DNA from: Henricia sp. BOLD:AAB3569
Lineage: Eukaryota; Echinodermata; Asteroidea; Spinulosida; Echinasteridae
Direction: 5' to 3'
DNA: 64,000 nt
Assembly (NCBI GenBank): GCA_037783545.1
Contig: JBBELK010000032.1
Span: forward strand, 1,550,001-1,614,000
In this document: positions 22,781-35,100 of the stretch, in pieces
Position numbering within the stretch: the first letter of the stretch is position 1
Layout of the letters: each line of letters starts with the position of its first letter
The notes under the pieces: generated by a model
Told to the model about the DNA's origin: nothing
The model's input: only the letters and a program-made list of their open reading frames with translations
Database searches by the model: none
Made by a program: the position numbers and the translations under genes

Positions 22781-23089
22781 TAACTCAACCCACGTATTTT
22801 AAATCCCGAACCCCACATAACTACTTTTCCCTTCTTCAAGCATGTCGAGTAGGTATTAAAAAGACCCACAAAAAATTTAATCTTTACCATTCCCACATAG
22901 CATGAAAACATAGGAATAGGATAACCGTTACAATCGTAGTTTACGTACCTAAAAATCCCACTAGCGTAGATTGTCGAGGACGTCCCGTATCATCACCAGC
23001 ATCTTGACCGGCCGTCGGCAGTTCGTCTGTTGCAAAATCTACCTGCTGCTTCCACGGTTCATTGCGTCCGGAATGCGGTGCATGGTTAC

Positions 23090-23575
23090 GTAACCGAAGA
23101 ATGGAAACGCGGGCTTGGGCGACTCTGGACAGCATTTTTTGAATCGATTCCGATTCCAATCGATCGCAATTCTAGCTACCCGGAATGGATTCCATAAGTG
23201 GCACTGAGCGGTACTGAACGTTTATGATATGATATCAGAACCAAGCCGAGTACTCTTGCAAAACCCGTCCCCATCTTCCTTTCGCAAAAACTTGAGTCTT
23301 TGCTGCACACCGGAAACTCGGTAACTCGGTGTGCAGCGTGCAGCAAAGACCCTTGCGAAAGGAAGACGGCAAAATCCGTATTTTGGTTCCGGAATTTCTA
23401 AGAATCGGCATTCGGCAACCTATCACTGGGGATCGAATCTAGATAAAAGGAATCGATTCCTGAAAATTTGGAATAGTGACTCAGATTCTTAAAGTGGAAT
23501 CGATTCTACTCGACTCCAGCGTGGAATCGATTCTACTCGACTCCAGCGTGGAATCGCCCAAGCAGACGCCCACAT
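23090..23575. repeat. Mosaic of inverted and direct repeats
   Basis: Contains a foldback (about 23265-23370: CATCTTCCTTTCGCAA and TTGCGAAAGGAAGACG around GGTGTGCAGC) and two 31-bp direct repeats of GTGGAATCGATTCTACTCG. The GGTTACGTAACC/GGGCGACTC words also occur near 425-480. Confidence 0.65.
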
Positions 23576-23719
23576 AGCATCTGAGAGTACACCTGTTCCT
23601 ATCGTTATTTAAACATCTTAGGAATGTATATGCAGCACGATGTGGCAGAGGGTATGCCCCTCCCCCTACCATTGTTCCTCCATTGTGTCTCAAACATCCA
23701 AGGAATTCCTTTGTTTTTA

Positions 23720-23818
23720 GGGGAGTGTGTGTGTGTGTGTTAACAGAAGGGAAGGGAGTACGTGTTAATATAAGTGGGGGTGGGGGAAGGGGGTGGGGGT
23801 GGGGGAAGGGGAGTACCG
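23720..23818. repeat. GT microsatellite and G-rich tract
   Basis: (GT)n at 23727-23740, then a run of GGGGGTGGGGGAAGGGGG words that could form a quadruplex on the plus strand. Confidence 0.8.
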
Positions 23819-23919
23819 AGAGCATACTCTCATTGACCCGAGTGTCGTTATTCTTGCCGTTCGCGCGCGCAGGAGTATACTCGTGTTAACACGAGTACAC
23901 GCCCGAACGCAGCCACATT

Positions 23920-24360
23920 GAAAGATCTAGACTGGTTCCCGTCCACATATTCCACACTTTCGCAATAACCGAACCAATCTATGGGGATCGGAAACCAATC
24001 TATGAAAGATCATGCCCACATATCACGAACACCGCGACCCCACACATTGAAATATCCCACATTTATGTCGAAATATCGCACATATATTTTTAACATCGCA
24101 TACATGCGATGCATGATGACCTGCACGTTTATAGCCACTAGGCGATTTGTGCAGTACCAGACAGATACAGATACATATGAAAAAACATTGCATATATATG
24201 TCAAATTATTGCATATATATTTCAACATCGCATACATATGAAAAAACATCGCACATATATATTTAACATCGCACATATATGTCAAACATCGCACATATAT
24301 GTCAAACATCGCACATATATTTGTGCATTATCGAATATTGCAACGTATCACACGCCATAG
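23920..24360 (-). repeat. Inverted copy of the 1.6-kb and 3.8-kb repeat
   Basis: On the minus strand this reads CGTTGCAATATTCGATAATG, then the GTGCGATGT array, then the ATAGATTGGTT segment. It joins, in one piece, parts found separately at 1600-1790 and 3800-3900, so it is the more complete copy. Confidence 0.7.
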
Positions 24361-24500
24361 AAAGGTGCGATTAATTTATTTTCTAAACTGGAAACCATCG
24401 TACTGTCTGTCATCATTCATGTCGCGTGTGCCACAATTCAGTTCACGAATAAAGGCCGGCCCTCCCAAGCCCACTGTACGATATTTGGTACCCTCGATTG

Positions 24501-24607
24501 CAGTGGCGGATCCAGCTCATTAAATTAAGGAATACTCAGGGGTATGTAGCCCCTGCTTTTCCTTTGCAATTGCATTTCTGTATTTAATGAGGCTGGATCC
24601 GCCACTG
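24501..24607. mobile_element. 107-bp hAT-like MITE
   Basis: Ends CAGTGGCGGATCCAG and CTGGATCCGCCACTG, flanked by GATTG on both sides (24496-24500 and 24608-24612). CAG...CTG ends are typical of hAT, though hAT target duplications are normally 8 bp. Confidence 0.7.
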
Positions 24608-25017
24608 GATTGACACATTTTAAATGAGCACCGACAGCCTCGTTTTAGATGCTGAGCCATTGTATTACGTCACACGTCTCTTCATTTACACAATTTATCA
24701 CAAAAGAAAGCACTTATAGTTTGGATGGTATTTTTAAATTTCTCTACTGGGAAAAACTGCTGAGATAGTGGCGTTACGTAAACAGCAATTGTCCAAACTC
24801 GTGGATAGATCACGTACTGCATATGGCGAACCAGAATAATTCACAATTTGGAACTAATGAAATGTTATTACTTTATTGTACGAATTAAACAAAATCATGA
24901 TCTTTCGACAAACCAGAAATTTATATACACTTCATGTAAAAGCTTATCCACAGTAACAACAAACAAACGATAAAATGTTAACATGGATTTAAACATAACT
25001 GACTTTTTATGAGCAGC

Positions 25018-25243
25018 GGCCAATTTTCATAAAGCCGTTTTAGCAGAAAAATTTGCTTAATCAAAAATTTGTTTGCTTTATAAAAATGGATTAATAGTCC
25101 ATTGTGATCTTAGCAAGAATAGCTGAACACCAGTCGATTGCAATACACATCACATTGATTTTGACTGCCAACTCGTTTTTATAAAGCAAACAAATTTTGG
25201 AATAAGCAAATTGTTTTGCTAAACAGCTTTATGAAATTGGCGC
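25018..25243. mobile_element. MITE of the GGCCAATTTCATAAAGC family
   Basis: Inverted arms share AATTTTCATAAAGC, TTTTAGCA and TTGTTTGCTTTATAAAAA. A related element lies at 53316-53509. Confidence 0.75.
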
Positions 25244-26336
25244 CAGAGCATTTCTGGGGTTTCGTAAATTTTTCTTTCATTTCACTTTTATGCATATATA
25301 TACACACATGTGCAACTATATCTGATGGGAAAAACTGGGGAAAATACAATTTCATTTTCAGAACAATTAAACAAACTAAAACAAATAAATGTAGTACATG
25401 TATTGATATTAAGCCACACATCAGTAGAAAAATATTTACATCAACCAAAGTACTTTTTAAAAACAATATTAAACCTTATAACTGAAAACAAACCAAGGTT
25501 ATATCAAATACAATAACCTGTTTTTAGCAAACAAGGATAGAATGACAATTTCTACTGGAAATGCCTAGGTCTACTGACAAAAAATCTAGAGCTCTGGAGA
25601 TGTCATTGATTATCCATTTCATTCTTCAATCTGTAAAGCAGTTGGAAGATGATATTGTCACATGATTTTAATTGTGGGGAAAGGAAACGGGATACGAAAA
25701 ACAACTCTTTATTTTGGACAAAAGACAAAAGACCCATTTTGATTGGTTATAGCGCTCCATAGACCATGGTAATAGCCAATCAGAGCAGTTTTGTTATGTT
25801 GTTGGTTCTGTAAACGAATAAACACTTTCATTTCCCAAAGTTAAAAATTATGTTATCTTTGGGAAGAATGTGCGAGGAGATAATTGTGTCAACTTCCTCA
25901 TGAATCCAGAATAAAATCAACATTTCCACATCCCAAGGACTTTTTAAATACAAATTGTGTTTTTACAAAATAAAAAAATGCAGGAAATGCTTATAAGAAT
26001 GCAATAACAGTGCTACATGTATGTATACATATTTCAGCACAAATGTCTTGTATAAATGGTGTGCTCATATGCATAATTCATTGAAAGTCAAGCTTGAATT
26101 TGGAAAACATGTAGTTGTTGATCTGAGTGGTAAAACATTTTAATAAGGTTTGCTCACACCTACTTTCATAACGATACAAACCATCACAAAATAAGGCGGT
26201 AGGATAGTGTAACAGAAAAATTCAACAAAAGATTTTCCACTTACAATTGTGGGTCCTGCGCAAAACGAATGGAGAAACGCGTTGCAAAGAAGTGAGCGCG
26301 TCCATGAGGAAATTGACGTCACACTGCCAGCGAATA

Positions 26337-26778
26337 TGGGTAATTCCCAAAATTAGGGGTCCAAATTTTTGGTGCCCAGTTACGTACGACACTTTCTGCT
26401 TCAAAAATCACCAGTCATGATCACAAATTCTCAGTAATAGTCCTGTGATTAAAGGGGGTAGAATCATTTTCTTGAATATTTTGTTCTCCGATTTCTGAAA
26501 AATATTCACAACAAAAGACCATAAGGGCTTATAATTTGTTCCATGGTATTGAAGAGGAGTTTGGTGTCCCGGGTTACCTACGCCAATGAAAATTGGCTTT
26601 AGAATACGTTTGCAATAACCTTGGTGCCATATTTACACACAAACATTAAATTTAAGTGGTATTTGTTGAAATAAAAATAATTATTTTCTACTGGGACACC
26701 ACTTTTAATCACTAAAAACACTTGGAAATCTTAAAAAGCATGTCACACTTTTGGACCCCTAATTTTGGGAATGACCCA
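26337..26778. mobile_element. TA-flanked element, family of 63541-63919
   Basis: Inverted ends TGGGTAATTCCCAAAATTAG and TGGGTCATTCCC, both continuing GGGGTCCAAA, lie between TA dinucleotides. It is non-coding. Right-end CACACTTTTGGACCCCTAAT is shared with the 63.5-kb copy. Confidence 0.75.
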
Positions 26779-29700
26779 TATACCAAAAGAAATGCAAAAT
26801 TTTAGGTTAAACCTACAGACATTTTCAAATATTTTCAGCCTTTTATACTACAAAGCAACCTCGTAAAGATTTCTTAATTCTATTTACAATAGAAAATGGA
26901 TTATACATGTACATACATAGAAAGAATAAAACTTGTTTACATTGTTCTATTTGGAATGACTAAAAACACTACTCAACAAATTTAAAGGATCAGACCTTAA
27001 TATTCCTCAAATTTTCAGGCACAATGGTGAACTGTATTCTGAGCTCCAGTGGAACTTATGCGGTTTGTGTTCTAGCGTCGACAACTCGGTAACCAACAAT
27101 CACATGGTAACACGGTTATTTCTGTTTTAAATCCACTTTTTGAAAACCTTATCCTTCAAATCTGTTGAGCAGTGTATAGAGTTGATGGCTCTTTTCCCTG
27201 TAAACAGTCAGTCCGCAGCGCGCTAAAAAGTGCTTGTTTTTATGTGCACAATATGCACGCGTCACGACCTCAACCAGTTACGGTCGTGCATATTTAATGA
27301 GCTTGAACAGCCCGTCGAAAACTAAGGATTTCTTAGTCGTTTCCAGAAATCTGACCTATAACACTAGAATTTTCGGAAAGAAGAGAAACATATCTGTCGT
27401 CGAGTATCACTATTTCATGTTTTTTTTGCATTTTGAGGTGAGAAATATTCAGGAAAAAACACGTCCAAAAACACGACAAACGACACCCCAAAAATCGGCC
27501 AAAATCTTCCCTTGTCACTACAATCAGCAGTCCATGTTTACCTTTTATACAAAGAATATGTAATATTCTACCCACAAATAATGAAAATTGTACGTACTTT
27601 TGTCTAGTCCAGTCAGGATGCAGCGAAATCCATCGTCATTCCGAATAAACACAAACCCAAAATTACCGCCGTGGCACCGCATAGTTTCCCGTTGTCCGAT
27701 TGGCTAACGATGACGTCATTGCTAGTTCCAGATTAGACTGGTTTCTAGTCCACCAATTTTTTCGTGGGTTGTACACACGGAGCTATTTATTGAATGCATG
27801 TATAGGTCTACCTTTATTTCCTTTTCTCCTCTTCGAACAGTATTGTTAAGCCCCCATAAATCAAGTTAAATTCAAACCGGTTAGGTGTAAAAACTCTCAA
27901 ACCATAGCCAAGTGTGTAGTCAATCTTAGTTTTGATCATTTTTTCCTAAAAATCACTTAGCCGGGATCTGAAGCTTTTTTTATGTTTACACAAGAGTGAA
28001 GTAATTTCCTAATGTTCTTTTTCCTTGTTCTATGCCTCCATCTGCCCAAATAAATTTTAAACAGTAATCAGTCCAGTTGGGCAAAGGATTATATGACACA
28101 GGAAACACGACAGATTGTTAACGGTTCTTTTTAATTTATTCAATGTCACACATCTTTGGATACTACACAGCAACTGATAAATAAATCTGTTAAAACATGT
28201 ACATGACTTATGATCGACATATGGTGGACTTAAAACAGTTATTATTGCCAAAAATGTAACCATAATGAAAAACCACGAGCGGAATAGTCACAACAGGTTC
28301 TGTTGTTGCAAAGAGTATATAATTACAAAAATATTATAAAAAAGTTTTGAAAACTCGTTAACTGCCACACATGTAAACACTCAGATTAGAGTTTCTAAAG
28401 TATACTGGATAAACTGTAAAAGACAAATACATGTATGACGATACAAAATATATGGTTCATTGATTGTATTTCAAGCTGCAGAGATTCCAAAAATAAAATA
28501 TAGGTTGTATCTCTCATCACTGACATCAGCTGGTTTAACATTATATTCATGTAAACTCTAGGTGGGACTTGCTCTAACAACACATGCATATAAAACATGA
28601 AGTTATGAAAATCAGTTGACAATTTTGACATGCATTGTAATTAGATCATGTGAGCTTATTTTAGGAAGCAAAAAGCTCTTACTTTTGACCGTGTTTTTTT
28701 CTGGTGTCATGCTGGGATTTAAATTTGTTGGGTGTATTTCTGCTAGCAAGCAAAACAAATGCAATCTATATCGAATAAATTGGGCAATAGAAAGTGCATC
28801 AGGTTTCTCAGATTGTCAATTTTTGACATGATAAGGTGGCTCCACCTTGAACTCATGCGTCCACAAGCTTTATGGCCCACACATAGGTTTGTTACAGGTT
28901 TTGTTTTTACCCCCAGATCTTGTTTTACCCCAGCGTAAGTTTGCAAGTAAGTGAGTAAGAATGACTAAAATTACCAGAGATAAATGCCGGAGTCTCTGTG
29001 AAGTTGTCGGGAGATGACTGTCTCAGATTAACTTTGCGTTATCCTATGCCATTGTGCTTTTGATGCTGCATACATGTACATAACAGCAGGTCCCCATGAT
29101 GACCGCTGCAGTAATTGGAAAAAGTTAAAACAAAATTAGTGAGCACTATTAATAACATCGAGGGGGAGGGGGAGGGGGAGGGGCCAAGTTCATAAGGGGG
29201 CGACTTGACCTGATTCCAACTTTAAAATTCCCAATACTTTCAAAAATAAATAAAAGTGGGATAAAAAAAAATTAAGATTTTGTTTTAATTGTGTGAAGAA
29301 AGACTTAACAATTTGTCAGCCTGACTCATATGTTTTGCACCCAAGGTCTGAAGCCATGATCGACTCCCCAAATTTCCCTCAACTTTGAAGTCGAGTCGGT
29401 CAACGGACGAGTTGGTCCAACGGTCGAGTTGGTCCAATGGTCGAGTTGACTGTCATGAATGTGTTCAGGCGCATTTCTACAATGTCTGCGTGCACACGCG
29501 TACGTGTGCAGCCACAGTCGCACTGCTAAAAGGGTGAAATCTCGCGGTAAAATCGTAGCGCAAAAACCATTGAAAAAACTCTTTCAGCAAGCCACATGAC
29601 ACGTTAAACAAAAGCACGTGTCTTCATCTATCGGAAAAACGCTATTGTTTTCCAAAGTTTTGTCTAGTCCAGTCAGGATGCACAAACCAATTGACCCCCT

Positions 29701-30200
29701 CAAAATCCACGATACGACCCATCACTTCAGATTTACACAATTACCAACTAAAAAATTACCCAAATTGTGACAAAATATACATCAATCGAAACAGAAAGAA
29801 TTGTTTTCCAAACTTACCCAGCCATCTTGGCCACCAACTACTCGTTTAAAACGCTTGCGAGCAACAAAATAAGGCCAACGAAATCTCGCGAACATCCCGG
29901 ACTTTCTCGCGGTGCGTTCACGCCGATGAGCTGTGCAGATAAAATTGGGCATTTGACCTCATTATCGGGGGCGCTGCGGACTGACTGTAAACCTGTAAAT
30001 TGCCTTATTGTATGCAGAACCCTGTATTTATTGGAAGTGTTAAAAGGAAAATCATAGACAGACATGTAAATTAATTTCTTGTTCTAAACTATATCAGGAT
30101 ATGAATATTCCGAGTAAAAAAGGCAGGCTACATGTCCATTTATTATGATTAGGCTTTGAATGTGGTAATAGAAGCTTTTATCCATTATCCGTACGTAATG
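26779..30200. other. Non-coding stretch, short repeats only
   Basis: No convincing exon. The text TTTTGTCTAGTCCAGTCAGG occurs at about 27598 and 29659. A GAGGGG tandem (29160-29184) could form a quadruplex. Several CG-rich patches near 29400-29950 may be repeat ends. Confidence 0.4.
30027..30144 (-). terminator. Candidate poly(A) signals of the receptor gene
   Basis: AATAAA occurs on the minus strand at 30144-30139 and again at 30032-30027. These are the first canonical signals I find downstream of the stop at 30998. If used, they give a 3' UTR of roughly 850-1000 nt that includes the foldback at 30214-30806. Confidence 0.35.
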
Positions 30201-30213
30201 TCCACAGCTTTAC

Positions 30214-30806
30214 GCCCGCCGCACACGTGAGGTCGTTTGCTGAGCAAACGGTCATTCGTGGCCGTTTGCTCAGCACTTCGCTCACGTGTGCGGTGGCTAT
30301 TTTGCTGCATTTCTTGCCTCGCGAGGCCGTGAGCCAAAAATCTAACGTGTTTGATATTTTTTGCCTCGCGTGGCCAAAATCTCACCGTGTGCGGGGGTGA
30401 TGAGCCAAGTGCTGAGCTAAAATAAATGTAGCTGGCCAATTAAAAACCATCCCCATATTCACGTGATATGAATACAGTGCGCGCGGGCACCGCTAAGGTC
30501 ACCAAACTTTTGCTAAAGTGTGGTGACCTTGGTGGGGTTCGCGTGCGCGCGCTGTTTTCGTATCGCGCGCGTGGTTTTGATTGGCCAGCTACATTCATTT
30601 TAGCTCAGCACTTGGCTCATTACCCCCGCACACGGTGAGATTTTGGCCACGCGAGGCAAAAAATATCAAACACGTTAGATTTTTGGCTCACGGCCTCGCG
30701 AGGCAAGAAATGCAGCAAAATAGCCACCGCACACGTGAGCCAAGTGCTGAGCAAACGGCCACGAATGACCGTTTGCTCAGCAAACGACCTCACGTGTGCG
30801 GCGGGC
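30214..30806. mobile_element. 593-bp foldback element with TTTAC flanks
   Basis: Two inverted arms of about 230 bp (near 30214-30445 and 30577-30806) start with GCCCGCCGCACACGTGAGG. Both sides are flanked by TTTAC, a possible 5-bp target duplication. The arms contain inner palindromes built on CGTTTGCTGAGCAAACG. The roughly 130-bp centre is rich in GCGC. Short open frames in the arms are mirror images and are not genes. Confidence 0.75.
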
Positions 30807-30914
30807 TTTACAGAGGACAGAATTTTTGTCAACAATGGTGATATCAACGTCGGTGGATGTCAATAGTCCGTATTGAATACTTTTGTTTAAATTGGTCAAC
30901 AGTGTAAGCACAAA

Positions 30915-30953
30915 ATGTGCAACCATGCATGTCCTCAAGGAACAAAGAAACTG
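30915..30953. repeat. 39-bp direct repeat, copy downstream of the receptor
   Basis: A 39-bp stretch (ATGTGCAACC to AAGAAACTG) is identical to 44166-44204 in the same orientation. It lies 45 bp past the receptor stop codon. The flanking 25 bp are weakly similar in both copies. Confidence 0.8.
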
Positions 30954-30997
30954 TCAGCTAATCGATACTGTCTACAGAGCAATATGGACTTGTCAGT

Positions 30998-32170
30998 TTA
31001 AATCCACATTTTTTCATCTCCTCCCCCAGCGCCTGCACCCACTGGCCCTCCCCCTGTTGGCCCCCGTGGGCCTCCCATACCCCCACTGCGAGCATTGCTA
31101 CTGCTTTTGCTGCTCCCACCCCTACACCAGAAGCAAACAGACTCGATCATGAATGTGACCCCAGCTATAATGATCCCAATGATCAGCATGTAATAGACGC
31201 CTTGGAGATCCACCGCAGTCAGAGAGAAGACTCCCTGTCTCTCCCAGGACGTCAGATTTCTACACTCCTGGTTTCGTGTATCCAGATCCCACCATTCTCT
31301 CTCCAAGTCCTCCAGCACCCCGGTGTCACGCAGCGACTCTATAGCACTGGACAGCTTGTCACGTAGAGGGGAACCCTTCTGCACGGCCAAGGCGTAGGTG
31401 GTACGAGTGATGTAGGTACCCGACACCAGCAGGTCACAGGGCTTCTTGCTGGCCACGAAATTCAGCTCGGCTGCCTCGCCGATGTACGCGTAGTGACCGT
31501 TGGAGTCTCGGACGCGTTTGACCCCTTCTTGCACGCTAGATACCCAGACAGACGGTATACGGGTGTTCATGTGCTGCCACAGGCGTTGGTACTCGGGCAC
31601 GCTGGACTTCTTGAAGTAGTAGTAGGTGGAGCCCTTCTCGACGGAGCCAAACGCCACCTCAGTTTGGTCCAGGAGCTCCTCGGCAGACTGAGTGTAGACC
31701 AGCCTCTTGTTGGTGGTGACAAAGTGAGTCAGATTGAGGACATACAGGAACACCATGACGATGGTAAAGACCCACCAGAACGCTGCCAGAGTGCGGCCGG
31801 CATTGGAGCGCGGTGAGGTGTCAAAGCTCTGCAGGAACATGGACGTGGTCACGAACCACATGGAATTCTTCATGTTGAAGTTTTCAGCATTCTCTTCAGA
31901 GGTTTCTTGTCGCTCGGCTGTAGCGCGCCACTCGTAGGGATCAAAGTAGTTGAAGAAATACAACATGGCGCTGATAACGAAGAATGCAATGAGATTGACA
32001 AACCAAACCTCGACGCCAAAGGGGTACATGATGCGGAAGGGGTTATGTCGGACGTTTTTAGGATGCTTCATCAGAACGGTGATGCCACTGCTCATGAATG
32101 GATATGTGAAGTCAATGGCTTTGGAGCGATCCGGGGTAACTGTTAATGGCCCAGCTGCTATATCAGCTTT
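30998..32170 (-). CDS. Receptor exon 10: channel, lobe S2, M4 and tail
   Basis: One 1173-bp exon holds residues 521-910: KADIAAGPLTVTPDR with ligand Arg535, M1, the pore loop, M3, the whole S2 lobe with GST and Glu752, M4 and the tail. Having the entire channel in one exon is notable, because vertebrate paralogues split it. The tail is about 45 residues, rich in Gly, Ser and Pro, and ends KMWI, which fits a class II PDZ ligand pattern (hydrophobic-x-hydrophobic). Confidence 0.93.
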   Translation of the reverse strand, partial: KADIAAGPLTVTPDRSKAIDFTYPFMSSGITVLMKHPKNVRHNPFRIMYPFGVEVWFVNLIAFFVISAMLYFFNYFDPYEWRATAERQETSEENAENFNMKNSMWFVTTSMFLQSFDTSPRSNAGRTLAAFWWVFTIVMVFLYVLNLTHFVTTNKRLVYTQSAEELLDQTEVAFGSVEKGSTYYYFKKSSVPEYQRLWQHMNTRIPSVWVSSVQEGVKRVRDSNGHYAYIGEAAELNFVASKKPCDLLVSGTYITRTTYALAVQKGSPLRDKLSSAIESLRDTGVLEDLEREWWDLDTRNQECRNLTSWERQGVFSLTAVDLQGVYYMLIIGIIIAGVTFMIESVCFWCRGGSSKSSSNARSGGMGGPRGPTGGGPVGAGAGGGDEKMWI

Positions 32171-35100
32171 CTGCAAAGTAAAACAGTGATGATGATGCAT
32201 GAGGGCAATTCCATGCAAACGGGGACATGGCCCCAAAAAATAAAATTCACTTATCTCTAAAAGTAATGGACCTATCTATAGAGATTAACTTTACATAATT
32301 TTAAAGCTCTTGAAATAGCCTTTATTTTATAAAATAACTTCAAAATTGTATCTCGTACCACAAAAAAGTTATGTAAATTTATAACCTTTGACCTTGATTT
32401 GCAAAAATGCGTATTGTTCAAAATGCGTAATTGTTTAAGATGTAAGGAACATTTCCAAAAAGATTTGAGATGGGCACTCTTACAGTTTTTAAGTTATGAT
32501 AATTTTAACATTGGCTAACATGTAAATAACATGTAAATACAATGTAAATACATGTACAGCACATGTAAATACCGGTACCATGTAAATACCATGTAAATAC
32601 CATGTATGTACGTGTTTCAGTTTTCAGAGGCAACACACGATACAAACAAATTTAGAATGCTTGTTTATTTACGACGAATGTCGTGGGAGAAATTTGGAAC
32701 AGAAATTTGACAAATTTGGTAAATAAATTGCAATTCACGCGATTTGAGATCCGAGTTGAGAGCGGTTTCGTTTGTTTCTGCGCAGTAAAACAGATCGGGG
32801 TCTGGATTCGGATCTGTCGTGAAACAAACACGCCCCTAGACATTATAGAGCCATGATTTTGCAACCAAAACGTGGTTGTGACGTCATAAATTTAACAAAT
32901 GAACTCTTTTAATTGCTTAAGACCAAACCTGACCATTAGTCGATTCAACGATATAATTACCAACATGTTTCTGGTTTAGGAAACTGACCTTGCGAACCAC
33001 ATCTCCCACCATCCCATTCCAGATTTTGTTGTACCTTCCTTCGCTGCCAAACTTGCCGTCTGCCACTAGTTCCACTTGATAGTCAAAGTCAATGCCCTTG
33101 ACGTGGGTTTTGATTCGCTCCAACAGGTCGATGATGTAACCCTCAAAGCGATTGTTGCCGCCGTAGATGTCGCTTTCTGATGTTGTTGTAGAGTTGCCTT
33201 TCAGCATGAGGAACGGCCTCGACTGTTAAGTAAAAAGAGGACTGATTACATATAATTCGAAATCATTCAACTCAAAGGTTAAAAAGGAATAAAGCCGAGT
33301 ACAGTTACGTGTATGCTGACCTGGTCAAACAGGTTTCGCGAGTTAGTCCAAAATTATCAACTAGCCACCGAGACCTGATACAAACAAATTTCGCGAGGTA
33401 GTCCAAAAATGTCAACTTGCCACAGAGACCTGATCAAACGGGTTCCACGAGTCGGTCCAAGAGTGTCAACTAGCCACTAATTACATATGTCAGGTGCTCC
33501 TAGGAATTGATGGCCGAAAAAAAATTGATACAAATATTCCACTATACCTTAAAGGAGATTTTTCCAAAAAATATATCTTGTTCTAACCCAATAATCATAT
33601 CCATGGGGAGAAAATGGGAAATTTCCAATTTGGATGTGGAAGCATTTAAATGATATGTGACAATAGATCCACAAAGTGCCTACTCGTGCATGATGCACGG
33701 TGACAATGTGACTGACCTCTGTCAATAATAAAACAAATGAGCAGGGAGTTATTTTCTTGAAAATCTCTTTAAAAAAAAGAAAATGTGCCCACTTACCTCA
33801 ATAGTGATGATTTTGACAATCCTCTCCGATGCATAGTTGTAGTACGTTACGTTGAGATGGCCTTCGCTTTCCCACTTTCTCTCCCATTTCTTCTCCCAAT
33901 AATCCTTATTCTGCGTCCACTCTCCCAGCTAGAAATAAAAATGTGCGTCAGAGGAAAACTGAGAGAATTAACATAATAAATAAAAGTATGCTGAGCATCA
34001 AAACACACATTTTTTTCAGAAACGGGTTTAATCAAAAAAGTTTTAGTTGATGACACATCCAAACCTATTGAAATAAAGGCGAGAATTATTATTAACTCTT
34101 TCTGGTATTGAAACCAAGAATCCCTCTAGTGTGCCTGAGGCACAGTAGCTTGTAAGCCTGAAGACACTTGTGAAGAGAAGACTAAGAAATGCTAAGTTTT
34201 AGGTGTGGGAGGAAAACCCCTACACAATTCTGTATAGGGAAAAATCCACGGAATCAAGCAGGGACTGAGAATCCAACCCACATATACTGACCCGGACAGG
34301 ATTCGAACCGGGGCCACACAGGTGGAAGGTGGGGAAAGTACCACTATGCCAACATGACTCTTCAACCCGAGTTTCAGGGATTTAAATATCACCCACTAAT
34401 AGAATGTGAGTCTTGTTTCGGGTCACACTTCTGGAGTACCTTTACAAATGGCAGGCTCAGGTTTGGTGCATCTCAGAAATATTAACGTAGCTAAACAAAT
34501 ATCTGGTTTAAATGTCAACTTGAATGGTCACTTCTGCCGAGAGTAGATAAAAACCCTTAACAAAAACCTGAACAGATAAAGTACACACACGGCTAGGACA
34601 GAAAATCGCAAAAGTCCGTCCAAGGCCGAATCAAGTGGTTTTGAAAACAGCTATAATGGAACGTTTTCACAAATATTCGTGCCACTTGCGAACTACCAGC
34701 GATGCGCACACTGCATGGTTTTTATATACGTCAAGGCCTACAGTTACCAGTTTATAAATCTCAGAGACGGAAATAAAAGGTCAGATTTATAATTTTCTGA
34801 AATTTTCGTTCAATTAACTTTTCGCACAGGTAATAAATGGGAATTATGTTCACCCCCGAATCGGTAGGTGAAACTGCTAATTTCGCCGCATGTGCTAAAG
34901 CTCCTATACGTGGTCTCCGGAAGTCGATGAATCTTGCAGCATACAGCAAGTTCTCGAGGTCAACTTACACGGTCTATAGTAGAAAAATACTGCTACAGTA
35001 AAAATTACTACATCTAATATAACTCAGTGACGAATGAAAAAAAAAACATACTAACCATTTGTTCGAAGGTCTTGTATTGACCGCTATAGATTGAAATGGT

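Noticed and set aside
30185-30847. Pair of similar proteins beginning MASYI on opposite strands
   Set aside because: They are the two arms of the foldback at 30214-30806 read in mirror image.
31493-32189. Plus-strand frames across the receptor's last exon
   Set aside because: They are antisense shadows of the receptor coding sequence.
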